From positions 1-38,003 of the IMG/VR virus record IMGVR_UViG_3300038566_000181: 38,003 nt of DNA, one strand, 5' to 3'. The position numbers and the translations under genes are program-made. Below are positions 13,516 to 19,565 of the stretch, piece by piece (position 1 is the stretch's first letter; every line of letters begins with the position of its first letter). The notes beneath the pieces were generated by a model. The model was not told where the DNA came from, ran no database searches, and saw only the letters and a list, made by a program, of their open reading frames with translations. The stretch comes from a virus.

Positions 13516-13890
13516 TTATTCTATATTACGATTTTTAACTATATCAGCTTTAATCTTTTTCCAAGCTTCAAATAGGTCTGGATTGCCTATACTTTCCACA
13601 CACATATTATCCATGATTCCAATAATTGACATCTCAGAAACTTTCGATACTTTATTTTTGTAGTTTTTTATAATATCATTATCTGAATTTGTTACTACAA
13701 TTTTAAATTTAGGAACACCACCAGCTGTAATTGTGTTTTCCTTTTCTGGCTCGAATTTTTGAAGCATTGTCTGAATAAATTCTGATGTTACATCTCTTTT
13801 TTCTCCAATCCACTCTTTACCTTTTTGTTTACCAAGGTAAATTTTCTCTGTTAATGGGCTGTACCCTAAGTGTAATTTATTATCTTTCAT
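13516..13890 (-). CDS. Cassette gene: DUF7446-like phage protein, 124 aa
   Basis: The N-terminus LHLGYSPLTEKIYLGKQKGK and EWIGEKRDVTSEF resemble the small phage proteins of the DUF7446 type (typical pattern: GLSPLT, then I..GK, then DVT.E). The C-terminal half is a helical extension (SNPD replaced here by IGNPDLFEAWKKIKADI) that I do not recognise. The gene is flanked by 28-bp inverted repeats (13481-13508, 13918-13945). Function of the family is unknown to me. Family call is from memory of the pattern only. Confidence 0.6.
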   Translation of the reverse strand: MKDNKLHLGYSPLTEKIYLGKQKGKEWIGEKRDVTSEFIQTMLQKFEPEKENTITAGGVPKFKIVVTNSDNDIIKNYKNKVSKVSEMSIIGIMDNMCVESIGNPDLFEAWKKIKADIVKNRNIE

Positions 13891-13917
13891 GTTTTCTCCT
13901 TAATTTGTTTTGTTTTC

Positions 13918-13945
13918 GCTCCACTATAGCAAAAGGTTCTCATAA
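13918..13945 (-). repeat. 28-bp inverted repeat, right copy
   Basis: Read on the minus strand it begins TTATGAGAACC directly after the G of the attC-like site 13940-14059. It agrees with 13481-13508 read on the plus strand at all but one base. It forms the start of the 124-aa gene cassette. Confidence 0.88.
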
Positions 13946-14059
13946 CATAGCTATCCACAGCTACATCACTTGTTTTCCTAGTTCGATTCGTACCGAATCA
14001 AACAGATTGTTTGTCTTTGCTAAATACCACGTTGTCGTGGCATAGCCTTCTCATTATGC
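13940..14059 (-). other. attC-like site, 120 nt (longest)
   Basis: Minus strand: GCATAAT, GAGAAG, stem GCTAT-g-CCAC with GTGG-ATAGC, TAT, GTTATGA. The long apical part contains the perfect hairpin GATTCG-GTA-CGAATC and a second CCACG/CGTGG option. Length is like large VCR-type attC sites. No ORF of size lies in it. Confidence 0.75.
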
Positions 14060-14064
14060 AAACT

Positions 14065-14337
14065 TCAGTTACGATTAATTTTACCAAGCAAATTGTACGC
14101 TATATTGTTGTAATTATCATTAATGGAAAGCTCCAGTAAACTACAATCTTTACTTAACGCTGTAATCTTATAGTCATTATTAATCTTTTTGATTGGCACC
14201 CTGAGATATTTTTCCTCATCTTTTTCCATATAATGTAATTTTATTTTTAAGTACGTCTTTATTGCTTCTAGTATTATTCCTATAAAATATAATACAAAAA
14301 ATAGTATTATAATTGCTCCAGTTATAATTTCTCCCAT
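14065..14337 (-). CDS. Cassette gene: single-pass membrane protein, 90 aa
   Basis: An N-terminal membrane segment (about residues 5-28, TGAIIILFFVLYFIGIILEA) is followed by a basic/charged soluble part of 60 residues (MEKDEEKYLRVPIKKINNDY). The start has AAGGAG 7 nt upstream and lies two bases after the stop of the 67-aa gene, so both are in one cassette. Function unknown. Confidence 0.55.
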   Translation of the reverse strand: MGEIITGAIIILFFVLYFIGIILEAIKTYLKIKLHYMEKDEEKYLRVPIKKINNDYKITALSKDCSLLELSINDNYNNIAYNLLGKINRN

Positions 14338-14338
14338 C

Positions 14339-14542
14339 TTAAACTCCTTTGATTAATTTCATAGAATCAATTCTTTTTGTATTTACTTCCACAACTTCTT
14401 TTAATGATTCAACAGCACCACAGTCGAAACCACTATCATATATTTCTTTTAAATAATCATCCACTAGTGAAATAATTTCCTTTTCATCTAGATCTGAATT
14501 AACTATTTTAATCAATCCCATAGTCTTGTTTCTAATTATCAT
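14339..14542 (-). CDS. Cassette gene: unknown protein, 67 aa
   Basis: Strong AGGAGG before ATG 14542. The protein begins MIIRNKTMGLIKIVNSDLDE and is helical and acidic in the middle (EIISLVDDYLKEIYDSGFDC). First gene in the cassette that begins TTATGCAAA and ends TTTGCATAA. No family recognised. Confidence 0.55.
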   Translation of the reverse strand: MIIRNKTMGLIKIVNSDLDEKEIISLVDDYLKEIYDSGFDCGAVESLKEVVEVNTKRIDSMKLIKGV

Positions 14543-14579
14543 TCTATCCTCCTATTGTTATTTTGATTAATTAAGATTT

Positions 14580-14648
14580 GCATAACATCGCAATCCCCGC
14601 ACCAAGTCCACAGATGGTGAACTGCGGGGCATTGCAGACCCATTATGT
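14580..14648 (-). other. attC-like site, 69 nt, with long perfect stem
   Basis: Minus strand: ACATAAT, GGGTCT, stem GCAAT-g-CCCCGCA with TGCGGGG-ATTGC (12 bp, only the bulged G unpaired), inner GTTCAC-CATCT-GTGGAC, GAT, GTTATGC. This is the clearest example of the fold. Confidence 0.82.
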
Positions 14649-14650
14649 AC

Positions 14651-15610
14651 TTATTCACTCTCTAAATATCCTTTACCTTCGCAATGTGGACAAGGCACAA
14701 ATGGTTTGTTTATTTTATAAATCAAATCTTCTAAAAATAGATCTATTTTCTTCTTTAATTCATCTTGAGTTTCAGCTGTTATCCCATCTAGTACAGGATA
14801 TCTATCATAATTACTCTTTTCTGAAGTCATTTCCCAAACTATATATTCATTATATTCTTTGACTCCGTGATGTATTTTTTGTCTTTTTTTCTTAGTTGAT
14901 TCAAATGGATTAGTGTAAGTGAACTTCTTTATTTCATACAAAGGGATTATTTTTTTTACAGTAAAGCAGAAATCATAATCAGAAGTTATCCTTGCTTGAT
15001 CTTTGTCTATGTTTTCCTTAATGTAGTTACGAACAATACAATATAAATCCTCACTACTTATCTTGCTTGGCTTTAAGGATAGTAGTATATCAGGAAATGC
15101 AATCTTATCTAATAGTTGATGTTCTATGTTTGCTGAAGTTATTGTGTATTTTTCATCAGAATAATTCCACTTACGCAATCCTTCATATTCAAAAGCATTA
15201 GGTATTTGAAAGTCTTTTACTTCGGCTATAATATTTATTTCAGGATTTATCTCAAAATATTCGCCTTTCTCTATATCATATTTATACTCATAAAATGGGT
15301 ATTTTTCATCTTCATAGTCAAGTTCCAATATGGTTAGCGGGAAGTGGTCTGACTCCATAGATATATCTTTAAGCTCATATCTTATATTTATTCTTTTATC
15401 ACTACGTTTAGACATAATTACTTTTGGCATCTTTTCTATAAATAACCAATTTTTAGAAAATGTTGCTTGTGGTTTTTTCCCATCAAACAACAGATTGTCT
15501 ATTTTTGATGTATGATAATTATAATAATAACCATCAGATACATTACAATCTGAAATAAAACAACCTTTATCAGTTTTTATTACGTGTATCTCTATTTTAT
15601 TTTTTCCCAT
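14651..15610 (-). CDS. Cassette gene: unknown protein with C-terminal CxxC, 319 aa
   Basis: The longest cassette gene. Mostly beta-rich and acidic (LTILELDYEDEKYPFYEYKY), then a charged central segment with KKKRQKIHHGVKEYN. It ends in FVPCPHCEGKGYLESE, half of a DnaJ-type CxxCxGxG zinc motif; a second CxxC is not seen, so the metal site would need a partner or a dimer. Its cassette is the exception to the end rule: start TTATGCGAAG and end-complement TTATGTACTT agree for only five bases. Function unknown. Confidence 0.6.
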   Translation of the reverse strand: MGKNKIEIHVIKTDKGCFISDCNVSDGYYYNYHTSKIDNLLFDGKKPQATFSKNWLFIEKMPKVIMSKRSDKRINIRYELKDISMESDHFPLTILELDYEDEKYPFYEYKYDIEKGEYFEINPEINIIAEVKDFQIPNAFEYEGLRKWNYSDEKYTITSANIEHQLLDKIAFPDILLSLKPSKISSEDLYCIVRNYIKENIDKDQARITSDYDFCFTVKKIIPLYEIKKFTYTNPFESTKKKRQKIHHGVKEYNEYIVWEMTSEKSNYDRYPVLDGITAETQDELKKKIDLFLEDLIYKINKPFVPCPHCEGKGYLESE

Positions 15611-15653
15611 TTTTTTCTCCTTTTTTATTCTTATTTTTGACTAATACAACTTC

Positions 15654-15703
15654 GCATAACAAGCAGCTTCACGCCGAAGCGTGACAGCAGCCACCCATTA
15701 CGT
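15654..15703 (-). other. attC-like site, 50 nt (anchor of array 1)
   Basis: Minus strand: ACGTAAT, GGGTG, stem with GCT-g-TCACGC pairing GCGTGA-AGC and a TTCG tetraloop, right box GTTATGC. The stop of the MazG-like gene is in the left box. No matching TTACGT start exists upstream, where genes overlap continuously, so this is the border of array 1 with the backbone. Confidence 0.75.
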
Positions 15704-16237
15704 GTTATAATACCCAGATTTAATCCTTTCCCCAGTTCTTTTCATTTTCTTGTTAAACATATCGAGGAAAATGTTTATTCCTACATGTAGCACTATTTGC
15801 AATCCAACAATAACCACATCAACAAATTCTTCTAGCATTCTATATGGATCGCCTTCTTCTATTGCTTCTAAAAATTCTAAAGTTTCTTCTTTGATTTTGT
15901 TTTTAGATTGGTAGTCGTAGGTGAAATATTCCTTAAACCAATTAAGCTTAATAATGTAAGGTCTTGCGAATTTCAATGCTGATGCGTATTTATTACCTGG
16001 GACAGAAGCTATGATATTATCTACAGAATATCCTCTATCTGTGTCTATACGTCTAAGCTTGTAACCTTCTGGAACCTCACCAACAAATGCGTTGTAAACT
16101 GTTATTTGACGACTTTTAACCGAATATTTATAATAAAGGTCTTTGTTTTTATCCTCTAACTCTTTCCCATCAGGGCTAAAAACTATCCCATTTCTAAAAA
16201 GTCTAAATCCTCTTTTGGTTGTTATTGCGTTTTTCAT
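15698..16237 (-). CDS. HNH-like / MazG-like two-part protein, 179 aa
   Basis: N-terminal half: NGIVFSPDGKELEDKN, VEV-type strand, then EGYKLRRIDTDRGYSVDNII, which copies the layout of phage HNH homing-type proteins but lacks the His pair, so it is probably inactive or only DNA-binding. C-terminal half: KEETLEFLEAIEEGDPYRML, EEFVDVVI, then NKKMKRTGERIKSGYY, matching MazG-like nucleoside triphosphate pyrophosphohydrolases (ExxE, then ExxD metal ligands). The start overlaps the previous stop (ATGA). The combination is uncommon. Domain calls are by pattern. Confidence 0.6.
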   Translation of the reverse strand: MKNAITTKRGFRLFRNGIVFSPDGKELEDKNKDLYYKYSVKSRQITVYNAFVGEVPEGYKLRRIDTDRGYSVDNIIASVPGNKYASALKFARPYIIKLNWFKEYFTYDYQSKNKIKEETLEFLEAIEEGDPYRMLEEFVDVVIVGLQIVLHVGINIFLDMFNKKMKRTGERIKSGYYNT

Positions 16238-16725
16238 GTTTTATTATTTCTCCTAGCTTTTAGTTTACGTTTATATTCATCTACAGTTTCAATTTCAATC
16301 CCAAAATATTCTTGGTGAGTTCTTATAGTCCAATCTATGATTTGAGAAAGTTCTTCTTTGCTTGCATCTGCAAAACTTCTTAGCTCTAATCTAACTTCAC
16401 CAGTAAGAACATTCTCTGTCATTTTAGTGAAGTCTATAGATGGGTTTGTTTTAATTTGGAATTTTAACCAGTCTTTAGCTCTCTCTTTTCCGATAGGAAC
16501 GTCATATCCTGCGTCACGATAGGCAGAAATAATTCTTCCGAATACTCCGTCACTGTGGAAATATCTAAGCTGAGAAAACGTTTTTGGCTCTCTTAGCTTC
16601 TCAATCTTTACAGTAAACATTAAACCATCGAGGGAACTTTTATTAAGCTCCCTCTTTAATTCACGCTCGATTTGTAAATTATTTAGAATAAGTTTACCAT
16701 CTTTGAATCTTGCTCCGATTTTCAT
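16234..16725 (-). CDS. NinB-like recombination/replication protein candidate, 163 aa
   Basis: The sequence EPKTFSQLRYFHSDGVFGRI, later KERAKDWLKFQI and LELRSFADASKEELSQIIDW, then HQEYFGIEI, follows the layout of phage NinB-type and related proteins (S-Q-x-R-Y near the start, a helix for a DNA-binding surface, and a C-terminal helix ending in an E.GI motif). Those proteins act in recombination as single-strand-binding helpers. It lies between the DUF1351 gene and the MazG-like gene with overlapping ends. Similarity is moderate and from pattern memory. Confidence 0.45.
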   Translation of the reverse strand: MKIGARFKDGKLILNNLQIERELKRELNKSSLDGLMFTVKIEKLREPKTFSQLRYFHSDGVFGRIISAYRDAGYDVPIGKERAKDWLKFQIKTNPSIDFTKMTENVLTGEVRLELRSFADASKEELSQIIDWTIRTHQEYFGIEIETVDEYKRKLKARRNNKT

Positions 16726-17600
16726 TAGATTATCTCAAAATCAATAAAGTTATCCATTAAGAAATCTGTTACTTTGTTTTTATCGGACTCTGATATAACT
16801 ATTGTTATTTTGTTTGGTTTAACAATAGGCTTTTCTTTTGGTAATTCTTTCACTTCTGGAACAACTTTATTTACAACTGGTGCTTTTTCTTCTTCTACCT
16901 TTTTTCTCAATGCAATTTCTTTATCTTTGGCAATTCTGCAACGGCTTGTAATGTTAGTTGTAATATAAGCAATGTCATAACTGCCATCGCTAAGTTTTGT
17001 GAGATTAAATTCTTTAACCGTTACAGGTGTTTCTAGTTCAAAAGATTCGTTACATTGTTCAATGTGAGTAAGAATAGCATTGTAATCTCTTTCCTTCCTA
17101 TCTAGAAAATCTTTGATTGATTGACATTGCATTTTTACATTTTCTCTGATAGATTTAACGGTCTTGGTAGCGTTTGTCCAAGACTTATCAATTTCAATAT
17201 CTTTTAGGTGAGTTTCGCTTATCCCTAATTCAGTTAACTTTTCAATAATGATAAGATTGATTTTCTTTTTCTTATCGTTGATGCGATCTTGCTCAAACTT
17301 AGCTAAACCTTCTTTTATGGGTTCCTCTACATCAGAAACAAGAGCAATAAGCCCTTTACACTTATCTTCAAAATCCTTGATGGGTTGTGTTAGTTCTTTT
17401 TTGATTGTCTTTCGATAAGAATCAATTCCCTTTCTGATTCTAGCAATATCCTTTTGAGTTTGTTTGCAACCTTTCAATGTATCTTCAGTTACTACCAGAC
17501 CTCTATATTGTTCAATCTCTCCAAGTAATGCTTCTTTCACCTCGTCAAAATTAGCTGTAACTGATGGCATCTGTTTTGATATAATTTGTAAGTCTTTCAT
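16725..17600 (-). CDS. DUF1351 family phage protein, 291 aa
   Basis: The first 120 residues (EIEQYRGLVVTEDTLKGCKQ; KDIARIRKGIDSYRKTIKKE; PIKDFEDKCKGLIALVSDVE) fit DUF1351, a helical phage family encoded beside recombination genes. The C-terminus is Lys/Pro/Glu-rich (about 240-265) followed by a small domain with ITIVISESDKNKVTDFLMDN. Likely a coiled-coil partner of the ERF recombinase next to it; exact activity unknown. One-base overlap with both neighbours. Confidence 0.8.
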   Translation of the reverse strand: MKDLQIISKQMPSVTANFDEVKEALLGEIEQYRGLVVTEDTLKGCKQTQKDIARIRKGIDSYRKTIKKELTQPIKDFEDKCKGLIALVSDVEEPIKEGLAKFEQDRINDKKKKINLIIIEKLTELGISETHLKDIEIDKSWTNATKTVKSIRENVKMQCQSIKDFLDRKERDYNAILTHIEQCNESFELETPVTVKEFNLTKLSDGSYDIAYITTNITSRCRIAKDKEIALRKKVEEEKAPVVNKVVPEVKELPKEKPIVKPNKITIVISESDKNKVTDFLMDNFIDFEII

Positions 17601-18208
17601 TATTTATCTCCTTCTTCTAATTTTTTGGTTGCTACTCTGTTTGTGAGTATTTTGTGATAAAATTCAAACGAGTCAATTTTTGTTGGATCTTCCAAATAAT
17701 TACCTCTCTCAGCAATCTTTTGTTCTTTGGTCATTCCAAGATCTGTTTCTAGAGACTTAACCTCACTTTGTAGCTGTTGTAATGTTTTTACTTTTGGCTT
17801 TTCTGGTTTTGTTTCATGTTTATTTGTGTGGTCAGGATCTTTATTATCATCTATGCAGAGCAAGCCGTTTAAAGCGTACTTTCTAGCGTAAGATGAAGTA
17901 GAACCTGTTATTTGTGCTGTGTTCATACCTTTTTGTGACAATTCCTCTCTACCTAAAGAAGTAACCTCAATTAGTTCTCCTGTTTCTGTATCAATAAAAG
18001 TTGCTTTAGCTTCAAGATAATATCTTTCACCTATAAGTACCATTTTATCTGACAAGAATATTGTACATTTTTCATCAAACAAAATAGGTTTAGCAGCTTC
18101 AAGAATATCTTCACAACTTCTGAAATTATATTTGCCGAATTTATTATACTGACCCTTTGGCGCTACTAGTTTGCTTTGTACTGATAATAGTTTACTGTAT
18201 ACGCTCAT
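17600..18208 (-). CDS. erf: ERF-family single-strand annealing recombinase, 202 aa
   Basis: Start 18208 is used because GGGAGG lies 6 nt before it; further upstream the frame only overlaps the neighbouring gene. ERF signature: VYSKLLSVQSKLVAPKGQYN, FRSCEDILEAAKPIL, then FIDTETGELIEVTSLGREEL and GSTSSYARKYALNGLL. These proteins anneal complementary single strands and promote phage recombination and circularisation. The C-terminus is charged (HETKPEKPKVKTLQQLQSEV) and may bind SSB. Overlaps the upstream gene by 17 nt. Confidence 0.9.
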   Translation of the reverse strand: MSVYSKLLSVQSKLVAPKGQYNKFGKYNFRSCEDILEAAKPILFDEKCTIFLSDKMVLIGERYYLEAKATFIDTETGELIEVTSLGREELSQKGMNTAQITGSTSSYARKYALNGLLCIDDNKDPDHTNKHETKPEKPKVKTLQQLQSEVKSLETDLGMTKEQKIAERGNYLEDPTKIDSFEFYHKILTNRVATKKLEEGDK

Positions 18209-18683
18209 TTTCATCCTCCCTTTCTTTCCTAGCTTGGTTACAATAAAAATCTCTTCTACTCTCTTTTGGTAAGTTTTCCTCTTCCCAAGTATCTTGACAC
18301 ATATCATCACAAAAGTAATCGTCTGCTTGCTCGTGCTTAAAGTGTCGGTTGCCTTCTTCGTCAACATCATCATCATCAAGCAGGATAGGTGCGCCACATT
18401 CTTTACAATATACCTCACGATATTCGATAGCAAGGTCAACCTTTCTAGCCATCTCACCTGCAACAACGATAGTAACATTAAAATACCCAATCTTCACAAC
18501 AGCTTTAGCCACGTTCTCAGCGTCAATAAAATGAAACTGTACTTTTCTATTCTCATAGTTTAAAAACTTCTGAGAACAGCTTTTTAACATTATATTGTCG
18601 CCGTCATGCTCTCTAAAATAAAAATCTTTCAGCTCTAAGCCTAAATCATTCAAGCCTTGCTCTAAAATTCTCAATTCTTTCAT
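18192..18683 (-). CDS. Protein with zinc-ribbon-like Cys cluster, 163 aa
   Basis: Second ATG of an ATGATG is used because it stands 5 nt after AGGAGG plus AT. The N-terminal 85 residues form a small alpha/beta part. Cysteines follow as CKECGAP, then FCDDMCQD, giving a CxxC...CxxxC cluster of treble-clef or zinc-ribbon type at about residues 94-130, with a very acidic link (LLDDDDVDEEGNRHF). The C-terminus is charged. Early gene next to ERF; function unknown, perhaps DNA or protein binding. Confidence 0.6.
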   Translation of the reverse strand: MKELRILEQGLNDLGLELKDFYFREHDGDNIMLKSCSQKFLNYENRKVQFHFIDAENVAKAVVKIGYFNVTIVVAGEMARKVDLAIEYREVYCKECGAPILLDDDDVDEEGNRHFKHEQADDYFCDDMCQDTWEEENLPKESRRDFYCNQARKEREDENERIQ

Positions 18684-18692
18684 CATATCCTC

Positions 18693-18878
18693 CTAGATAA
18701 TTTCTCTATCACATAATATAATAGCAACCGCCATTGATAACATAAAATATGCACCAGAAATGAAAGCGATTAAGCACTTTAGATCCGTTGCGTTTTGTGA
18801 GATGTAAATATCGATTGTAGTTAAAATTAAAATTAGAACCGATATAATAATAGATAAAAATATAAAATGTTTTAGCAT
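18693..18878 (-). CDS. Small two-helix membrane protein, 61 aa
   Basis: Two hydrophobic segments: about residues 4-24 (HFIFLSIIISVLILILTTID) and 38-55. GGAGG precedes the ATG. Early-expressed with the gene upstream, which is also a small membrane protein; such pairs in phages often act on the host envelope or against superinfection, but no evidence is seen here. Confidence 0.6.
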   Translation of the reverse strand: MLKHFIFLSIIISVLILILTTIDIYISQNATDLKCLIAFISGAYFMLSMAVAIILCDREII

Positions 18879-18890
18879 GGTTCCTCCAAG

Positions 18891-19055
18891 TTACCAGTTT
18901 ATGTAGTCTCGCAGACCCTTAATATTTACGGTCACAAACACTGCATTAATTATAATAATAAAAAGACCCCATTCAACATCTCCTCTGAATATTTCAACTA
19001 TTCCCATTGCTATTAGTAATAGTTGGGCGATTATAAACAGTATATATTTTGTCAT
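18891..19055 (-). CDS. Small two-helix membrane protein, 54 aa, first gene of the early operon
   Basis: Start 19055 follows TTGGAGG with 5-nt spacing; an open frame continues upstream to 19190 but has no ribosome site. Two hydrophobic stretches (TKYILFIIAQLLLIAMGIVE and WGLFIIIINAVFVTVNI) with a short charged turn between. It is the first gene after the leftward promoter candidate. Function unknown. Confidence 0.6.
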   Translation of the reverse strand: MTKYILFIIAQLLLIAMGIVEIFRGDVEWGLFIIIINAVFVTVNIKGLRDYINW

Positions 19056-19302
19056 ATTAACCTCCAAAGTAAAAGTGGTAGGCGATGCAGACAACACAAC
19101 CAACCACATTGTTTTGATACATGCACGAGTTTTATATCTCCCAGTACTTCGGATAATGAGTTTTAATTCGCCCAAATTCGGAATAGCCACATATAAAAAC
19201 CGTTTTCACAAACTCCCCAACCGATTTCTTAATCTGTATTACTTTCGGTCTCACTTCTATAAAACTTTAAAAGAACTATTTTGTAATCAACTTACAATTA
19301 CT

Positions 19303-19330
19303 AATTTAATTAGCTTTCACAGTTTGTCAA
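19303..19330 (-). promoter_or_regulatory. Leftward early promoter candidate
   Basis: Minus strand TTGACA (19325-19330), a 16-nt spacer and TAAATT (19303-19308). The -35 box is perfect and the -10 box is 4 of 6. It would give a leader of about 240 nt before the first gene at 19055. Confidence 0.5.
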
Positions 19331-19453
19331 ATAAAAAATAACAAATTGAGAAAATAAGTTAAGATTTTTCTGATTTCTTGGTGCGTAAATCTAAGGAAAA
19401 TAAACAACTTACACAGAATAAAAAAAAATGCAAATTAAGAAAAATAAAATTGA

Positions 19454-19482
19454 TTGACAATAATCTTTGATTTCCTTACTTT
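19454..19482 (+). promoter_or_regulatory. Rightward promoter candidate before the RuvC-like gene
   Basis: TTGACA (19454-19459), a 17-nt spacer and TACTTT (19477-19482). Start would be near 19490, with a 75-nt leader to ATG 19566. The leader includes CCCCTATTGGGG, a 4-bp hairpin just before the ribosome site. Confidence 0.55.
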
Positions 19483-19565
19483 CAAATAGTCCTCCAGACA
19501 TAAAGGGGGTGGCTGTGTTAATAAAGTGTATTTGCTGCCCCTATTGGGGAGGACAGGAGGACAAA

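Larger units (their letters stand above)
10680..15703 (-). mobile_element. Cassette array 1 (seven attC-like cassettes)
   Basis: On the minus strand: anchor site 15654-15703, then cassettes holding 14651-15610; 14339-14542 with 14065-14337; 13516-13890; 13155-13385 with 12929-13153; the methyltransferase 11922-12851; 11414-11851; and 11105-11335 with 10764-11093, ending at terminal element copy 2. Seven attC-like sites lie in it (15654, 14580, 13940, 13434, 12886, 11880, 11371). Six of seven cassettes begin and end with their own matching bases. All genes point the same way, towards their downstream site. No integrase is encoded. Confidence 0.7.
19056..19565. promoter_or_regulatory. Divergent control region between early and late operons
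   Basis: About 510 nt without a supported gene, very AT-rich from 19260 to 19460. It contains one promoter candidate on each strand (19303-19330 leftward, 19454-19482 rightward) and a C/G-rich leader before the RuvC-like gene. I see no clear operator repeats and no repressor gene next to it. Short open frames here lack ribosome sites. Confidence 0.6.

Noticed and set aside
13481-13945. Insertion sequence flanked by terminal inverted repeats
   Set aside because: The enclosed gene is not a transposase, no target duplication is visible, and the repeat begins at the same boundary as the other cassettes.
5405-15703. The intergenic hairpins as ordinary intrinsic terminators
   Set aside because: None is followed by a T run on the minus strand, the ends are conserved in sequence (TAAT...GTTA), and the start/end matching of cassettes is not explained by termination. 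The real terminators at 4806-4841 and 9788-9816 look quite different.
5405-15703. Reading the attC-like sites with the plus strand as top strand
   Set aside because: The right box would then be ATTRNNN in place of GTTRNNN, and all genes would point the wrong way relative to their sites. On the minus strand G^TT, gene direction and cassette ends all agree.
19056-19190. N-terminal extension of the 54-aa membrane protein up to 19190
   Set aside because: No ribosome binding site before the upstream start; a strong GGAGG precedes the ATG at 19055.
19467-19565. N-terminal extension of the RuvC-like protein
   Set aside because: The extension lies within the promoter and leader; the GGAGGA before 19566 fixes the start and the family begins with the MNIISFDIG strand.
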